DNA from: Nonlabens ulvanivorans
Lineage (GTDB): Bacteria > Bacteroidota > Bacteroidia > Flavobacteriales > Flavobacteriaceae
Direction of reading: 5' to 3'
Assembly (NCBI RefSeq): GCF_000755285.1
Contig: NZ_BBMK01000004.1
Span: forward strand, 1 to 64,000
Length of the DNA stretch: 64,000 nt
The notes under the pieces are model-generated. The model was not told where the DNA came from, searched no databases, and was given only the letters and a program-made list of their open reading frames with translations. Of this stretch, positions 17,887 to 26,583 are shown piece after piece (positions within the stretch are counted from its first letter, which is position 1; the number at the start of each line of letters is the position of its first letter). A program made the translations under genes and the position numbers.

Positions 17887-19182
17887 ATGAAAAAACCTCT
17901 TCTTATCATAGCTTATTACTGGCCACCAGCTGGTGGTCCAGGTGTTCAACGTTGGTTAAAATTTGCTACATACTTAGGTCAGCATGATTTTGATGTTACA
18001 GTTGTTGTCCCAGATAATGCAGATTATCCAGTAGTTGATGAATCACTTATAGAAGAAGTACCTGATCATATTAGTATCATTAAAGTTCCTATTAATGAAC
18101 CTAGTCGTTTGGCGAGTTCGCTTTCGCGAAAGCGAACTAAAAATCTACAAAAAGGTATTCTACCTAAGAATGCTGGGCCATTACAACGCGCTATGATATG
18201 GATGCGTGGTAATTTATTTGTACCAGATGCTAGAGTAGGATGGAAGTCCAGAGTACTTAAAGCTATTCATCCTTATTTATTATTACATAAAAATCCAACG
18301 ATTATAACGTCTGGTCCTCCACACTCTATCCACTTAGTAGGATTAGAGCTCAAGAAAAAATATACAGGTTTTAAGTGGCTTGCAGACTTTAGGGATCCAT
18401 GGACAACAATAGGCTATCATAAACATCTAAAAATAGGAGCGAGTGCTCAAAAAAAGCACGAAAGATTAGAGCAAGACGTTCTAGATAGTGCGGATATGAT
18501 AATCGTTACTAGTCCCCATACAGGAAGAGAATTTGCATCAAAATCTAAAACACCAATCCAAGTAATCACTAATGGATTTGATATAAAAACCGCTTCTACG
18601 ACACGACAACCAGATGGTGCTTTTACACTATCGCATGTTGGTACTTTATTATCAGACCGTAATCCTATAATTTTATGGGAAGTACTTGCAGATTTGTGCC
18701 ATGACGATACTAGTTTTCAGGCCATATTACAATTGCAACTAGCTGGTAATGTTAGTGATGAAGTTTTAGAATCCATTAAACGGTATGGACTGGATGTAAA
18801 TCTGAAAAAACTAGGTTATCTTAATCATCAAAATGCTGTTGATGTGATGTTTAACTCACAATGTCTTTTGTTAATTGAGATTGATAGTAATGATACTAAG
18901 GCTATCATACCTGGTAAGATATTTGAGTATTTTGCTAGTGGAAGACCTATTATTGCTTTAGGGCCTAAGGAAGCAGACATTGAAAATCTAATTCAACACA
19001 CGCATTCTGGTCGATATTTTAATTATCTTGAAAAGCAGAGTCTTAGAAATCATATTCTAGAAAAATATGAGCTTTATAAGAATGGTAATAATGAAGGTCA
19101 ATTGAATGACAATATTGCCAGTTATAAAAGAGAAAACCTTACAAAGACACTAGCTAAAACGATCGCCTATACATGGGAATAG
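17887..19182 (+). CDS. Glycosyltransferase, GT4-type (GT-B fold)
   Basis: 431 residues. The N-terminal domain starts with LLIIAYYWPPAGGPGVQRW, the nucleotide-sugar enzyme signature of a large Bacteroidetes GT4 group. LADFRDPWT lies in the middle. The C-terminal Rossmann domain has the LSHVGTLLSDRNP and IPGKIFEYFASGRPIIALGP segments, where the Glu of KIFEYFASG is the usual donor-phosphate contact. It is cytoplasmic and probably builds a surface polysaccharide together with YfhO and the flippase. The start directly follows the YfhO stop, and the end overlaps the flippase by 10 bases. A perfect palindrome copy encodes LSRKR at 18119-18134. Confidence 0.85.
   Translation: MKKPLLIIAYYWPPAGGPGVQRWLKFATYLGQHDFDVTVVVPDNADYPVVDESLIEEVPDHISIIKVPINEPSRLASSLSRKRTKNLQKGILPKNAGPLQRAMIWMRGNLFVPDARVGWKSRVLKAIHPYLLLHKNPTIITSGPPHSIHLVGLELKKKYTGFKWLADFRDPWTTIGYHKHLKIGASAQKKHERLEQDVLDSADMIIVTSPHTGREFASKSKTPIQVITNGFDIKTASTTRQPDGAFTLSHVGTLLSDRNPIILWEVLADLCHDDTSFQAILQLQLAGNVSDEVLESIKRYGLDVNLKKLGYLNHQNAVDVMFNSQCLLLIEIDSNDTKAIIPGKIFEYFASGRPIIALGPKEADIENLIQHTHSGRYFNYLEKQSLRNHILEKYELYKNGNNEGQLNDNIASYKRENLTKTLAKTIAYTWE
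18119..18134. repeat. Dispersed palindrome inside the glycosyltransferase gene
   Basis: Perfect 16-base copy whose symmetry extends to 24 bases (18115-18138). It is read as LSRKR in the variable loop region of the N-terminal domain. Confidence 0.85.
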
Positions 19183-20625
19183 TCATTAAACAATCTGGAT
19201 GGAATCTAGCGATTACTGCAGCTGGGTTTATACTAGGTGCACTTAATGTGTTATTACTAGCTACAACTTATCTAGATGATGAGTATTATGGTTTATGGGG
19301 GTTATATATTATCGACAGCGTTTTTATTATTCCCTTTAATGTCTTTTGGGATACATAACACCATCGTAAAGTTCTACTCTAGATATGATGATAAACAAGA
19401 GCGCGATTCTTTCTTAACACAAATGCTATTGTGGCCGCTAGTTATTATTATTCCTGTTTTTATTCTTATCTATATTTTCTATGATCCTATTCGCTTGTAT
19501 ATCGCAAATCGCAATCAGATTACAAGTGATTTTGTATGGTCTATAGCGATTATAGCTGTTTTTCAAGCTTATTTTGAAATTTTTTATGCTTGGACTAAAG
19601 TCCATATGAAAACCATTGGAGGTAATTTTTTAAAGGAAGTCTTTTATCGGTTTGGCGCTACTGTTATGTTGATTCTACTGGCGCTAGATTGGATTACACA
19701 AGTACAGTTTATTTATAGTCTCGTATTGATATATGCATTAAGAGCCCTTATTATGAAAATGGTCGCCCTTAAGACATACACACCACAATGGCAGCTAGGT
19801 AAAATTAAAGCAACTAAGGATTTAGTTAATTATTCATTATTAATGATTGTTGCAGGATCTGTAGGTACAGCATTGCTAGATCTAGATAAGTTTATGATTA
19901 ACGATTATCTTATAATTGACAATATTTCTTGGTACAATGTTGCGGTTTTTATAGCTACAGTAATAGCCGTTCCCGCACGTGGTATGGCGCAAATTATGCA
20001 TCCATTAACTGCCGGCCATTTTAATAGAGGTGAAATGGTAGAGGTAGAGCATCTTTATAAGCGCAGTTCACTTAACCTTAGTATTATTGCTGGGTTTCTA
20101 GTAATAATTATTGTTTGTAACGTCAATGAGTTTTATGAATTGATGCGTCCAGAATACCGCGTTGGGATACCAGTAGTTATACTTATCGCCGTGGTTAAGT
20201 ATTCTGAAAGTTTACTGGGTAGTAATAATGCCATATTATATAATTCAGACCTTTATCGTGTTACTTTATGGTTGGGACTATTGCTAGCCGTTATTGCGGT
20301 GCTACTTAATATGTGGTTGATACCGCTTTATGGTTTAATGGGAGCAGCTATTTCGACTTGTATAGCTTATGTTTCTTACGCTTTCGCGAAAGCGTTATAC
20401 GTCTATCATAAATTAAATATCCATCCTTGGACCGCTAGAACTAGCCTATCTATATTATTAATACTAGTATTTATTGCGGTGTTTTATTTTTGGGATTTTA
20501 ACTGGCATCCTATTGGCAATATTTTTTTGAAGAGTGTTTTGCTAACCTTATCTTATGTTTTGGTTATCAGAAAATTGAAATTATCCGATGAAATAAATGG
20601 ATTGCTTACCAAATATCTACCATAA
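19173..20625 (+). CDS. Polysaccharide flippase (Wzx-like, MOP superfamily), frameshifted
   Basis: 483 residues after repair, with 12-14 membrane helices. It opens QSGWNLAITAAGFILGALNV, a typical start of oligosaccharide flippases. It has the MOP-type segment LDKFMINDYLIIDNISWYNV and, near the C-terminus, YGLMGAAISTCIAYVSYA. The G5 run at 19297-19301 has one G too many; with G4 the frame reads GLWGYILSTAFLLFPLMSFG. It overlaps the end of the glycosyltransferase gene by 10 bases, so it is the third gene of a YfhO-GT-flippase operon that likely makes and exports a surface glycan. A perfect palindrome copy encodes AFAKA at 20379-20394. Confidence 0.85.
20379..20394. repeat. Dispersed palindrome inside the flippase gene
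   Basis: Perfect 16-base copy, read as AFAKA within a helix-loop of the flippase. Confidence 0.85.
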
Positions 20626-20655
20626 AAAAGCCAACTCAGTTAAGAGTCGGCTTTT
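20626..20655. terminator. Bidirectional terminator between the flippase and the Arg/Ser-rich protein genes
   Basis: A 12-bp stem with one mismatch (20626-20637 with 20644-20655). It has A-rich and T-rich outer ends, so it can serve both converging genes. Confidence 0.75.
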
Positions 20656-20679
20656 AGGGCTTATCCAATATAATCTATT

Positions 20680-21936
20680 TTAACTTCTTCCAGATCTTCT
20701 AGTTGAAGTCGAGCGTGAATTCGTTGTTGCCGCTTTACGTCTGTTAGAATTTATAGCTCTTGTATTTGTTCTCGCTGAACTATTGCTAGAAGTAGCGTTA
20801 CTAGACCTTGAACTTCTTGAAGAACTAGATACGTTGTTGGTGCTTCTGCTCGTTCTAGGAGACGTGCTTACTGCAGGTGTTGCTCTTCTACTTGTTCTAG
20901 AATTAGAGATTGCAGGTGTCGATCTACTAGCGCGATTAGAAATTGCTGGTGTGCTCGTTCTATTACTGCGAGTTGTTGTTGCGGTAGACGCTCTTCTCGA
21001 TGTTCTATTTGTAGTAGCTGTCTGTGGTGCTCTAGCAGTTGTGTTAGTTGCTCTTGAGCCACTATTAGTTCTGTTTGATGCAACACTATTATCGCTACGT
21101 CTAGTGGATCTAGCTTGAGAACTACGACTATTACTAGCTAAACGATTATCACTTCTGGTAACAGTTCTACGTCCTCTTGTTATGGCTTCACGATCTCTAC
21201 TGGCATCTCTCGTTGCAACGGCACGACCGTTATTGTCTCTACGACCTCTTTCAAAACTACGGTAGTTAACTCTATCGTTAGGTCTATAAAATGTGCGTCT
21301 TACATTAACTCTAGCAAAACAACCGTTGTAATAATTAGGCCTGTTCCAGTTTACACGATGGTAATCCCATCCATATCTATAAGGATTATAGTATAGACGA
21401 TAAGGATTATTCCATACGATACAATTGTTAACTAATGGAATACCGTAGTATCCATGCCAAGGTTGATATACATATTGTCTGTTAAAGCGATTGATATAAC
21501 CACTGGTTCTTAATATAATTCCTGGTCTGTTATAGTAAACACGAAGATTTCCAACTCGATTTACATAACCATTACGATAATTAATAAATATATCTCCAGC
21601 TTGAATGATGCGACCATAACTATCATAATAGATAGGAGTGTTTTCTATTTGAATAACTGCTCCATAAGAGTCGTATTGTACATAAGCATCATAATCATAA
21701 CCTGAGTTAAATGATATACTTACGTTAGGAGTATTGATAACAGTCCCAAATTGTGGACCATCATTTAGATAATTGAAATCAAATTGACCATCAGGAAAAA
21801 CCGCAAATTCAATTCCACCTTCATTAAAGATAAAACTGTTATCATATCCTTGATAACGATCATCTTCTGTCGTGGTTGCATAGCTTATCCCGATTCCCAT
21901 CAAGAATACTAATAGTAGGGTAGATAGCTTTTTCAT
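20680..21936 (-). CDS. Secreted protein with a basic Arg/Ser/Thr low-complexity tail
   Basis: 418 residues, function unknown. A signal peptide (MKKLSTLLLVFLMGIGISYA) leads into a Tyr/Asn/Gly-rich beta-type domain of about 190 residues. Repeated units there resemble VQYDSYGAVIQIENTPIYYD, and a PWHGYYGIPLVNNCIVWNNP segment follows. From about residue 225 the sequence is strongly basic and disordered, with Arg-Ser, Arg-Thr and Ala-Thr blocks. The tail could bind polyanions such as DNA or surface glycans, which is inference. No enzyme motif is visible. The gene is convergent with the flippase. Confidence 0.7.
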   Translation of the reverse strand: MKKLSTLLLVFLMGIGISYATTTEDDRYQGYDNSFIFNEGGIEFAVFPDGQFDFNYLNDGPQFGTVINTPNVSISFNSGYDYDAYVQYDSYGAVIQIENTPIYYDSYGRIIQAGDIFINYRNGYVNRVGNLRVYYNRPGIILRTSGYINRFNRQYVYQPWHGYYGIPLVNNCIVWNNPYRLYYNPYRYGWDYHRVNWNRPNYYNGCFARVNVRRTFYRPNDRVNYRSFERGRRDNNGRAVATRDASRDREAITRGRRTVTRSDNRLASNSRSSQARSTRRSDNSVASNRTNSGSRATNTTARAPQTATTNRTSRRASTATTTRSNRTSTPAISNRASRSTPAISNSRTSRRATPAVSTSPRTSRSTNNVSSSSRSSRSSNATSSNSSARTNTRAINSNRRKAATTNSRSTSTRRSGRS

Positions 21937-22050
21937 AATTACTGGGTATTACAAGTAGACTTAAATGTCTTACTTGATTATGTAATTACAATCAGCGTGC
22001 CAAAAAACGCAAACGTTGTAGTTGCTTCAATTTATGAATCAGAAATGATA

Positions 22051-22080
22051 TAAAAAAAGGTCACTATTTCTAGTGACCTT
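22051..22080 (-). terminator. Terminator of the LytTR regulator gene
   Basis: A 10-bp perfect stem (22057-22066... paired with 22071-22080) with a short loop. On the minus strand it is followed by T7. Confidence 0.85.
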
Positions 22081-22115
22081 GCTTAATTAGGGGGGGATAT
22101 TAGGGTTCTATTATT

Positions 22116-22820
22116 TTAAAATTGAGATAAGGCGTCGATTAATTCTGATTTACGATTTCTACTTAATGGCAATACTTCACTACCTAGTTCTACCGCTTTA
22201 GAATTAAACTTTTCTATTTTACGTAGATTAACAATGTATGATTTATGAATACGTAAGAACTCATCTGTAGGAAGTTCATTTTCAAAACTTTTCATAGTAG
22301 ACAGGACTACTAAGCTATCGTCTTCAGTTATTAGTTTTACATAATCTCCTAACGCCTGAATATATTTTAATTCTTTAAGGTAGACTTTACGCTTTTTGAG
22401 ATTACTTTTTACAAAAATAAATTCACCACGATCTTCAATCATTTCAGTACGCAACTTATGAGCAAGTAGTGCTCTTTCTACTGCATAAAGAAAACGATCT
22501 TTCTTAATAGGCTTTTGTAAATAATCAATGGCCGCATAATCAAAAGCTTTAAAAGCATACTTAGTCTGACCTGTTACAAAAATAACGCCTGGTTTTTCTG
22601 TTATGTCATCTAGTAAATCAAAACCTGTAAGGATAGGCATTTCTACATCTAGGAAGATAAGATCTACTTTTTGATCCTTTATTGCAGCCTTAGTTTCAAT
22701 AGCATTACTAAATTCGCCAATTAATTTTAAATTAGGATGATTCTCAATCATCTTCACTATAGCAAGGCGTTGAATACTTGAGTCATCAACTACATAACAG
22801 TTTAAAATAGTGTTGTTCAT
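22116..22820 (-). CDS. LytTR-type response regulator
   Basis: 234 residues. The N-terminal receiver domain has the acidic pair in VVDDSS, the phospho-acceptor Asp58 in LIFLDVEMP, Thr in FVTGQ and Lys in YLQKPI. The C-terminal LytTR DNA-binding domain spans about residues 135-234 (FIFVKSNLKKRKVYLKELKYIQALGDY, FLRIHKSYIVNLRKIEKF, LPLSRNRKSEL). It is a cytoplasmic transcription factor. No histidine kinase lies in the window. A near-palindromic site just upstream of the start (22823-22861) could be an operator. The gene is divergent from rpsF and has its own terminator. Confidence 0.9.
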   Translation of the reverse strand: MNNTILNCYVVDDSSIQRLAIVKMIENHPNLKLIGEFSNAIETKAAIKDQKVDLIFLDVEMPILTGFDLLDDITEKPGVIFVTGQTKYAFKAFDYAAIDYLQKPIKKDRFLYAVERALLAHKLRTEMIEDRGEFIFVKSNLKKRKVYLKELKYIQALGDYVKLITEDDSLVVLSTMKSFENELPTDEFLRIHKSYIVNLRKIEKFNSKAVELGSEVLPLSRNRKSELIDALSQF

Positions 22821-22822
22821 CG

Positions 22823-22861
22823 TTTAAGTGTTATATTAACGTGACAATGTTAACACTTTAA
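22823..22861. promoter_or_regulatory. Inverted repeat upstream of the LytTR regulator, candidate operator
   Basis: Arms TTTAAGTGTTA (22823-22833) and TAACACTTTAA (22851-22861) match at 10 of 11 positions with a 17-base spacer, starting 3 bases from the start codon. A regulatory role is inference. Confidence 0.35.
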
Positions 22862-22971
22862 CTGATGTAATGCAAATAAATCTGTTGTTTAAACGATTTT
22901 ATTTTGTTTTTCATCGAATTTGTTTGCAATTATGATGTGCTAAATTATTTTATCTCTATGGTTTAAAAGTG

Positions 22972-23002
22972 TTGCGAGAACAAAAGAAAAGGAGTATTTT
23001 TG
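22972..23002 (+). promoter_or_regulatory. Bacteroidetes promoter of rpsF-rpsR-rplI
   Basis: TTG at 22972-22974, a 20-base spacer and TATTTTTG at 22995-23002 match the -33/-7 consensus. The rpsF ATG lies 22 bases downstream. Confidence 0.8.
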
Positions 23003-23024
23003 CAACCGTTTTAAACAATATATT

Positions 23025-23370
23025 ATGAATCAATACGAAACTGTTTTCATTTTGAATCCCGTTTTATCTGATGATCAGGTAAAGGAAGCAGTAAAGAAGT
23101 TTGAAAATTTCCTTACTACACGTGGTGCAAAAATGGTAGCCAAAGAAGATTGGGGGCTTGAAAAAATTAGCTTACACAATCGAAAACAAGAAAAGTGGTT
23201 TTTACTCTCTTTTCCAATTTGAAGTACCAGGTGAGGTAATCAACGACTTTGAAGTTGAATTCCGTCGTGACGAGCGTGTAATGCGTTATCTTACTGTAAA
23301 GCTTGATAAGTATGCTATCGAGTGGGCTGGTAAAAGAAGAGATAGAATGTCTAACAAACCTAAAGCGTAA
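23025..23370 (+). CDS. rpsF: 30S ribosomal protein bS6 (frameshifted in this assembly)
   Basis: 114 residues after repair. The start NQYETVFILNPVLSDDQVKEA is typical of bS6, which binds 16S rRNA as a pair with bS18. The G5 run at 23152-23156 has one G too many; with G4 the frame reads EDWGLKKLAYTIENKKSGFY and continues FEVPGEVINDFEVEFRRDERVMRYL to the end. A true frameshift here would destroy a ribosomal protein whose neighbours are intact, so this is almost certainly a sequence error. It is the first gene of the rpsF-rpsR-rplI operon, behind a consensus promoter. Confidence 0.95.
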
Positions 23371-23373
23371 CCG

Positions 23374-23670
23374 ATGGCAACTTTACAACAACAAGCTAAA
23401 GGAAAAAAAGATGGTGACATTCGTTACTTATCTCCTTTAAAAATTGAAACTCAACAAAGAAAAAAATACTGTCGTTTTAAGCGTAGCGGTATTAAATACA
23501 TAGACTATAAGGATCCTGATTTCTTAATGGGTTTTGTTAACGAGCAAGGTAAATTGTTACCACGTCGTTTAACAGGTACTTCATTAAAATATCAACGTAA
23601 AGTGGCTGTAGCTGTTAAGCGTGCACGTCACATCGCAATCATGCCTTACGTAGGTGATTTATTAAAATAA
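23374..23670 (+). CDS. rpsR: 30S ribosomal protein bS18
   Basis: 98 residues, the length usual in Flavobacteria. The core [24 protein letters not shown] followed by [20 protein letters not shown] is the S18 signature, which binds 16S rRNA together with bS6. A Lys/Gln-rich N-terminal tail ([20 protein letters not shown]) precedes it. The ATG lies 3 bases after the rpsF stop, in the order rpsF-rpsR-rplI seen in many bacteria. Frame and length are intact. Confidence 0.97.
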   Translation: MATLQQQAKGKKDGDIRYLSPLKIETQQRKKYCRFKRSGIKYIDYKDPDFLMGFVNEQGKLLPRRLTGTSLKYQRKVAVAVKRARHIAIMPYVGDLLK

Positions 23671-23685
23671 AACCAGATTAACGAT

Positions 23686-24138
23686 ATGGAACTTATATTA
23701 AAGAAAGATGTAGAACATTTAGGTTTTACTGACGATGTAGTAACTGTTAAGCCTGGATTTGGTCGTAACTTCTTAATTCCTAACGGTATGGCTATTATGG
23801 CTACACCAGGTGCTAAGAAACAACTAGCAGAAACTATCAAGCAACGTGCTCACAAAGAAGCAAATAATATCAAACTTGCACAAGAGCAGTCTGATAAGTT
23901 AAACGGTCTTGAGGTTAAAATCGCTGCCAAAACTGGTGACGGTGACAAACTTTTTGGATCTGTAACTACTCAAGATCTTGCAGATGCACTTGCTAAGCAA
24001 GGAGTTGAATTAGATAAGAAATTTATTACTGTTGCTGGTGGAAACATCAAGCGTCTAGGTCAATATGAAGCAACTTTACGTTTCCACAGAGAGGTAACTA
24101 CTGCTTTTAGTTTTGACGTAGTTGGTGCTAAGAACTAG
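23686..24138 (+). CDS. rplI: 50S ribosomal protein bL9
   Basis: 150 residues. The N-terminal domain has ELILKKDVEHLGFTDDVVTV and the L9 signature GFGRNFLIPNGMAIMATPG, which contacts 23S rRNA. A connecting helix rich in Lys and Glu (KKQLAETIKQRAHKEANN) leads to the C-terminal domain (DKLFGSVTTQDLADALAKQG). It is the last gene of the ribosomal operon, 15 bases after rpsR, and is followed by a strong terminator at 24163-24192. The frame is intact. Confidence 0.97.
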   Translation: MELILKKDVEHLGFTDDVVTVKPGFGRNFLIPNGMAIMATPGAKKQLAETIKQRAHKEANNIKLAQEQSDKLNGLEVKIAAKTGDGDKLFGSVTTQDLADALAKQGVELDKKFITVAGGNIKRLGQYEATLRFHREVTTAFSFDVVGAKN

Positions 24139-24162
24139 TCATTTCAATTTAGAATAATAACT

Positions 24163-24192
24163 AAGCCGTTCCTTTATTGGAGCGGCTTTTTT
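24163..24192 (+). terminator. Terminator of the rpsF-rpsR-rplI operon
   Basis: A 10-bp stem with one G-T pair (24163-24172 with 24179-24188), followed by a T tract. Confidence 0.85.
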
Positions 24193-24202
24193 ACATCATA
24201 AT

Positions 24203-24697
24203 ATGAAGTATAGAAGGTTAACAAAAGAACAATTAGAAGAATTACATCCAGAATTCATCAATTTTCTAGCGACACAAACCATCACAGCTGGAGAATGGGA
24301 TGATATAAAAACAAACAAACCAGAAGTTGCAGAACAAGAACTCGATGTTTTCTCTGATTTAGTTTGGGAAGGTGTGCTTACTAAAGCAGAGTATTTAGAG
24401 CATATTTCACCACAGACAATGAATTTATTTCATTTACAAGAAAAAGAGATTTCTTTAATATCTGTAATGGTAGGTGATGAATTAATTGATATTACTACTA
24501 AAGAAGGATATGCCTGGTTACAGAAAAATTTAATGGATGACACTGTTAAATTATTTACAGCATTAAAAAAATATAGTGATGATCCTAACGGCGATAAATT
24601 TAAACTTATTGAACAAGGCGCTGTGATCACAAAAGGTGACCTTTTCAACTACTTTGACGATTTAATGGAACTAGGAAAAGAAAAAAACGGCTTCTAG
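24203..24697 (+). CDS. Conserved flavobacterial protein, probably DUF6495 family
   Basis: 164 residues, cytoplasmic and acidic, without a signal or membrane segment. It opens MKYRRLTKEQLEELHPEFIN and continues with FLATQTITAGEWDDIKTNKP, segments I associate with the DUF6495 family of Flavobacteria. No catalytic motif is visible and the function is unknown. It starts 11 bases after the rplI terminator, so it may depend on read-through or a promoter I do not see. Its stop codon overlaps the end of the convergent ogt gene by 4 bases. Confidence 0.65.
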   Translation: MKYRRLTKEQLEELHPEFINFLATQTITAGEWDDIKTNKPEVAEQELDVFSDLVWEGVLTKAEYLEHISPQTMNLFHLQEKEISLISVMVGDELIDITTKEGYAWLQKNLMDDTVKLFTALKKYSDDPNGDKFKLIEQGAVITKGDLFNYFDDLMELGKEKNGF

Positions 24698-25224
24698 AAT
24701 AAGTTTAATTGTCCTTTATTTAAAGCTCCTTCTATTTGCAGGAGCTTTTTCTTTGCTGTTAATCCACCAGCGTATCCTGTTAACTCACCATTTGAAGCAA
24801 TCACGCGATGACATGGCACTATGATCGATAAAGTATTAGCACCATTTGCACTTGCTACAGCCCTAATTGCTTTTTCATTATTCAGCTTTCGCGAAAGCGT
24901 TAAATATGTAATGGTTTGCCCGTAAGGAATTTTCATTAATTCATTCCATACTGCTTTTTGAAAAGTAGATCCCGAAAATAATAATGGAAAGTTAAAAGTC
25001 ATTTGTTTTTTTGAAAAGTAACCTTGTAGTTGTTCAATTATCTCATCATGCATTTGATGGTGTTCTGTAGCATAACAAGCATCTAAATGATTTGTGATGC
25101 GATGATCAATAGCCTCACGTTGTTTACGATATTGCCAATCTAAAAGGCATAATCGATTATCACAAATACCAATAATTAAATTACCTATGGGTGAAGAATA
25201 TGGTCTTATGTATATCTTATTCAT
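24694..25224 (-). CDS. ogt: Methylated-DNA-protein cysteine S-methyltransferase
   Basis: 176 residues. The suicide-repair site PCHRVIASNGELTGYAGG carries the acceptor Cys138. The helix-turn-helix and Asn hinge lie just before it (IPYGQTITYLTLSRKLNN, RAVASANGAN). The protein removes alkyl groups from O6-alkylguanine in DNA. Its N-terminal domain (about residues 1-80) is the usual ribonuclease H-like cap. Its start overlaps the end of the ABC-permease gene by 8 bases, which suggests co-transcription without a functional link. A palindrome copy encodes LSRK at 24885-24898. Confidence 0.93.
   Translation of the reverse strand: MNKIYIRPYSSPIGNLIIGICDNRLCLLDWQYRKQREAIDHRITNHLDACYATEHHQMHDEIIEQLQGYFSKKQMTFNFPLLFSGSTFQKAVWNELMKIPYGQTITYLTLSRKLNNEKAIRAVASANGANTLSIIVPCHRVIASNGELTGYAGGLTAKKKLLQIEGALNKGQLNLF
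24885..24898. repeat. Dispersed palindrome (14-base core) inside ogt
   Basis: Perfect 14-base core GCTTTCGCGAAAGC, read as LSRKL in the DNA-binding region of the protein. Confidence 0.8.
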
Positions 25225-26458
25225 GTCTTAAAGCCTCTATAGGATCTAGTCTAGCGGCTTTAATTGCTGGTATGACACCAGAGAATATGGCGATAATTAT
25301 TGAAATAATGGTTGCCCAAATCACGGGTGTCCATGGCATTAGAAATTCTACTTCGAGATAATTTGAAACAGCATAGCCTATTAGAATACCAAAAAGAATT
25401 CCTAAAATGCTACCATATTGACTGATAAGCATGGTTTCAATAAAAAACTGCCAAGATATAGTGGAACGCTTTGCGCCCAGTGCCTTGCGCACACCTATTT
25501 CTCTTGTACGTTCTGTAACAGAAACTAGCATAATATTCATAAGAGCAATGGAACTACCAAAGATGGTAATAATGCTAATTATAAATCCTGCTGCATAAAG
25601 AGCCACTTTAATTTCGTTTGCAGCACCTAGTAATTGATCACTTTGAATAACACCAAAATTATCATCTTCTACAGGAGCAAGTCCTCTAATATTACGGAAA
25701 AGGACAACAGCACGATCTTTTGCTCCAGCCATAAATTGGTCGTCCTTTACCTTAACACTTAAGTCATAATTGATATTTGGACTGGTGTAAACACTACGAG
25801 CAACATCTATAGGGATTAAAACTCTTAAATCTATATTGTTTCCAAATGTGGATCCTTTTTCTTCTAACAGTCCAATTACTGTAAATTTATTTCCTCTTAT
25901 GCTTAGGACCTGACCAATAGGGTTAAGACCTTGAAAGAGTTCATCTTCCATATCGCTACCTATGACACAAACACGAGCATTATTTTTAATATCAAAACTT
26001 GAGAAACCACGACCTTCATTAATTGTTAATCCGGCATTCTCAACATAGTTTGCATTCACACCAGAGATAATCACCTTAGGTTTTGTTTTGCGATCTTCAC
26101 TCTTAACTTCGGCCTGTGACGTTGCTTGAAAAGAAACACCGACTTGAGAAAATGGATAATCCCATTGCTCTTCAAAATCTTTAACCTCACGATAACTTAT
26201 AACAGGATTTACTTTTACACGCTCACCACCACCACGACGTTGCATGGTGAAGGGATAGCGTTGCATGCTAAAGGTATTAGCACCTATACCAGAAAAGCCA
26301 CCTCCAATAGTGCTCTCTAAAGCTCGTACAGAGCTTAAAATACCTACTAACGCCGTAATTCCTATAGCTATAATTATGACTGTAAGAGCAGTTCTCAAGA
26401 ACTGTCCCTTAATACTTTGCTGCGCAATATTGATATTTTGCCTTAATAATCCTGCCAT
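25217..26458 (-). CDS. ABC transporter permease, MacB/FtsX type
   Basis: 413 residues. One N-terminal membrane helix is followed by a periplasmic MacB-type domain of about 230 residues (VIISGVNANYVENAGLTINEGRGF, FTVIGLLEEKGSTFG). Three C-terminal helices form the FtsX domain, with MLVSVTERTREIGVRKALGA, a highly conserved cytoplasmic loop, and GVIPAIKAARLDPIEALRHE at the end. Such permeases move lipoproteins or other envelope substrates using an ATPase encoded elsewhere; none is adjacent here. The downstream ogt gene overlaps its 3' end by 8 bases. The substrate is unknown. Confidence 0.88.
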   Translation of the reverse strand: MAGLLRQNINIAQQSIKGQFLRTALTVIIIAIGITALVGILSSVRALESTIGGGFSGIGANTFSMQRYPFTMQRRGGGERVKVNPVISYREVKDFEEQWDYPFSQVGVSFQATSQAEVKSEDRKTKPKVIISGVNANYVENAGLTINEGRGFSSFDIKNNARVCVIGSDMEDELFQGLNPIGQVLSIRGNKFTVIGLLEEKGSTFGNNIDLRVLIPIDVARSVYTSPNINYDLSVKVKDDQFMAGAKDRAVVLFRNIRGLAPVEDDNFGVIQSDQLLGAANEIKVALYAAGFIISIITIFGSSIALMNIMLVSVTERTREIGVRKALGAKRSTISWQFFIETMLISQYGSILGILFGILIGYAVSNYLEVEFLMPWTPVIWATIISIIIAIFSGVIPAIKAARLDPIEALRHE

Positions 26459-26558
26459 ACTTGGTTAGACTCTTTTATCTTGACAATGTTACAAGTTCTA
26501 AGAAGTAAATCCCATTACTTTAAAATATAATTATGAAGTCTAGCCTGATTGATGTGTT

Positions 26559-26566
26559 TATATTTG
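26559..26566 (+). promoter_or_regulatory. Bacteroidetes -7 element TATATTTG for hisS
   Basis: Matches TAnnTTTG, 17 bases before the ATG at 26584. Its position inside the longer open frame supports the shorter hisS start. Confidence 0.55.
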
Positions 26567-26583
26567 CATCTTTAAATAAAGTT

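Noticed and set aside
20783..21118. Forward leucine/valine-rich frame opposite the Arg/Ser-rich tail
   Set aside because: It is the reverse reading of low-complexity Arg/Ser codons and has no independent support.
22089..22097. G7 run after the LytTR terminator as a G-quadruplex or signal
   Set aside because: A single G run cannot form a quadruplex, and G runs are error-prone in this sequence.
23152..23156. Programmed ribosomal frameshift in rpsF
   Set aside because: bS6 is not known to use frameshifting, the site is a plain G run, and similar shifts occur in many unrelated genes here.
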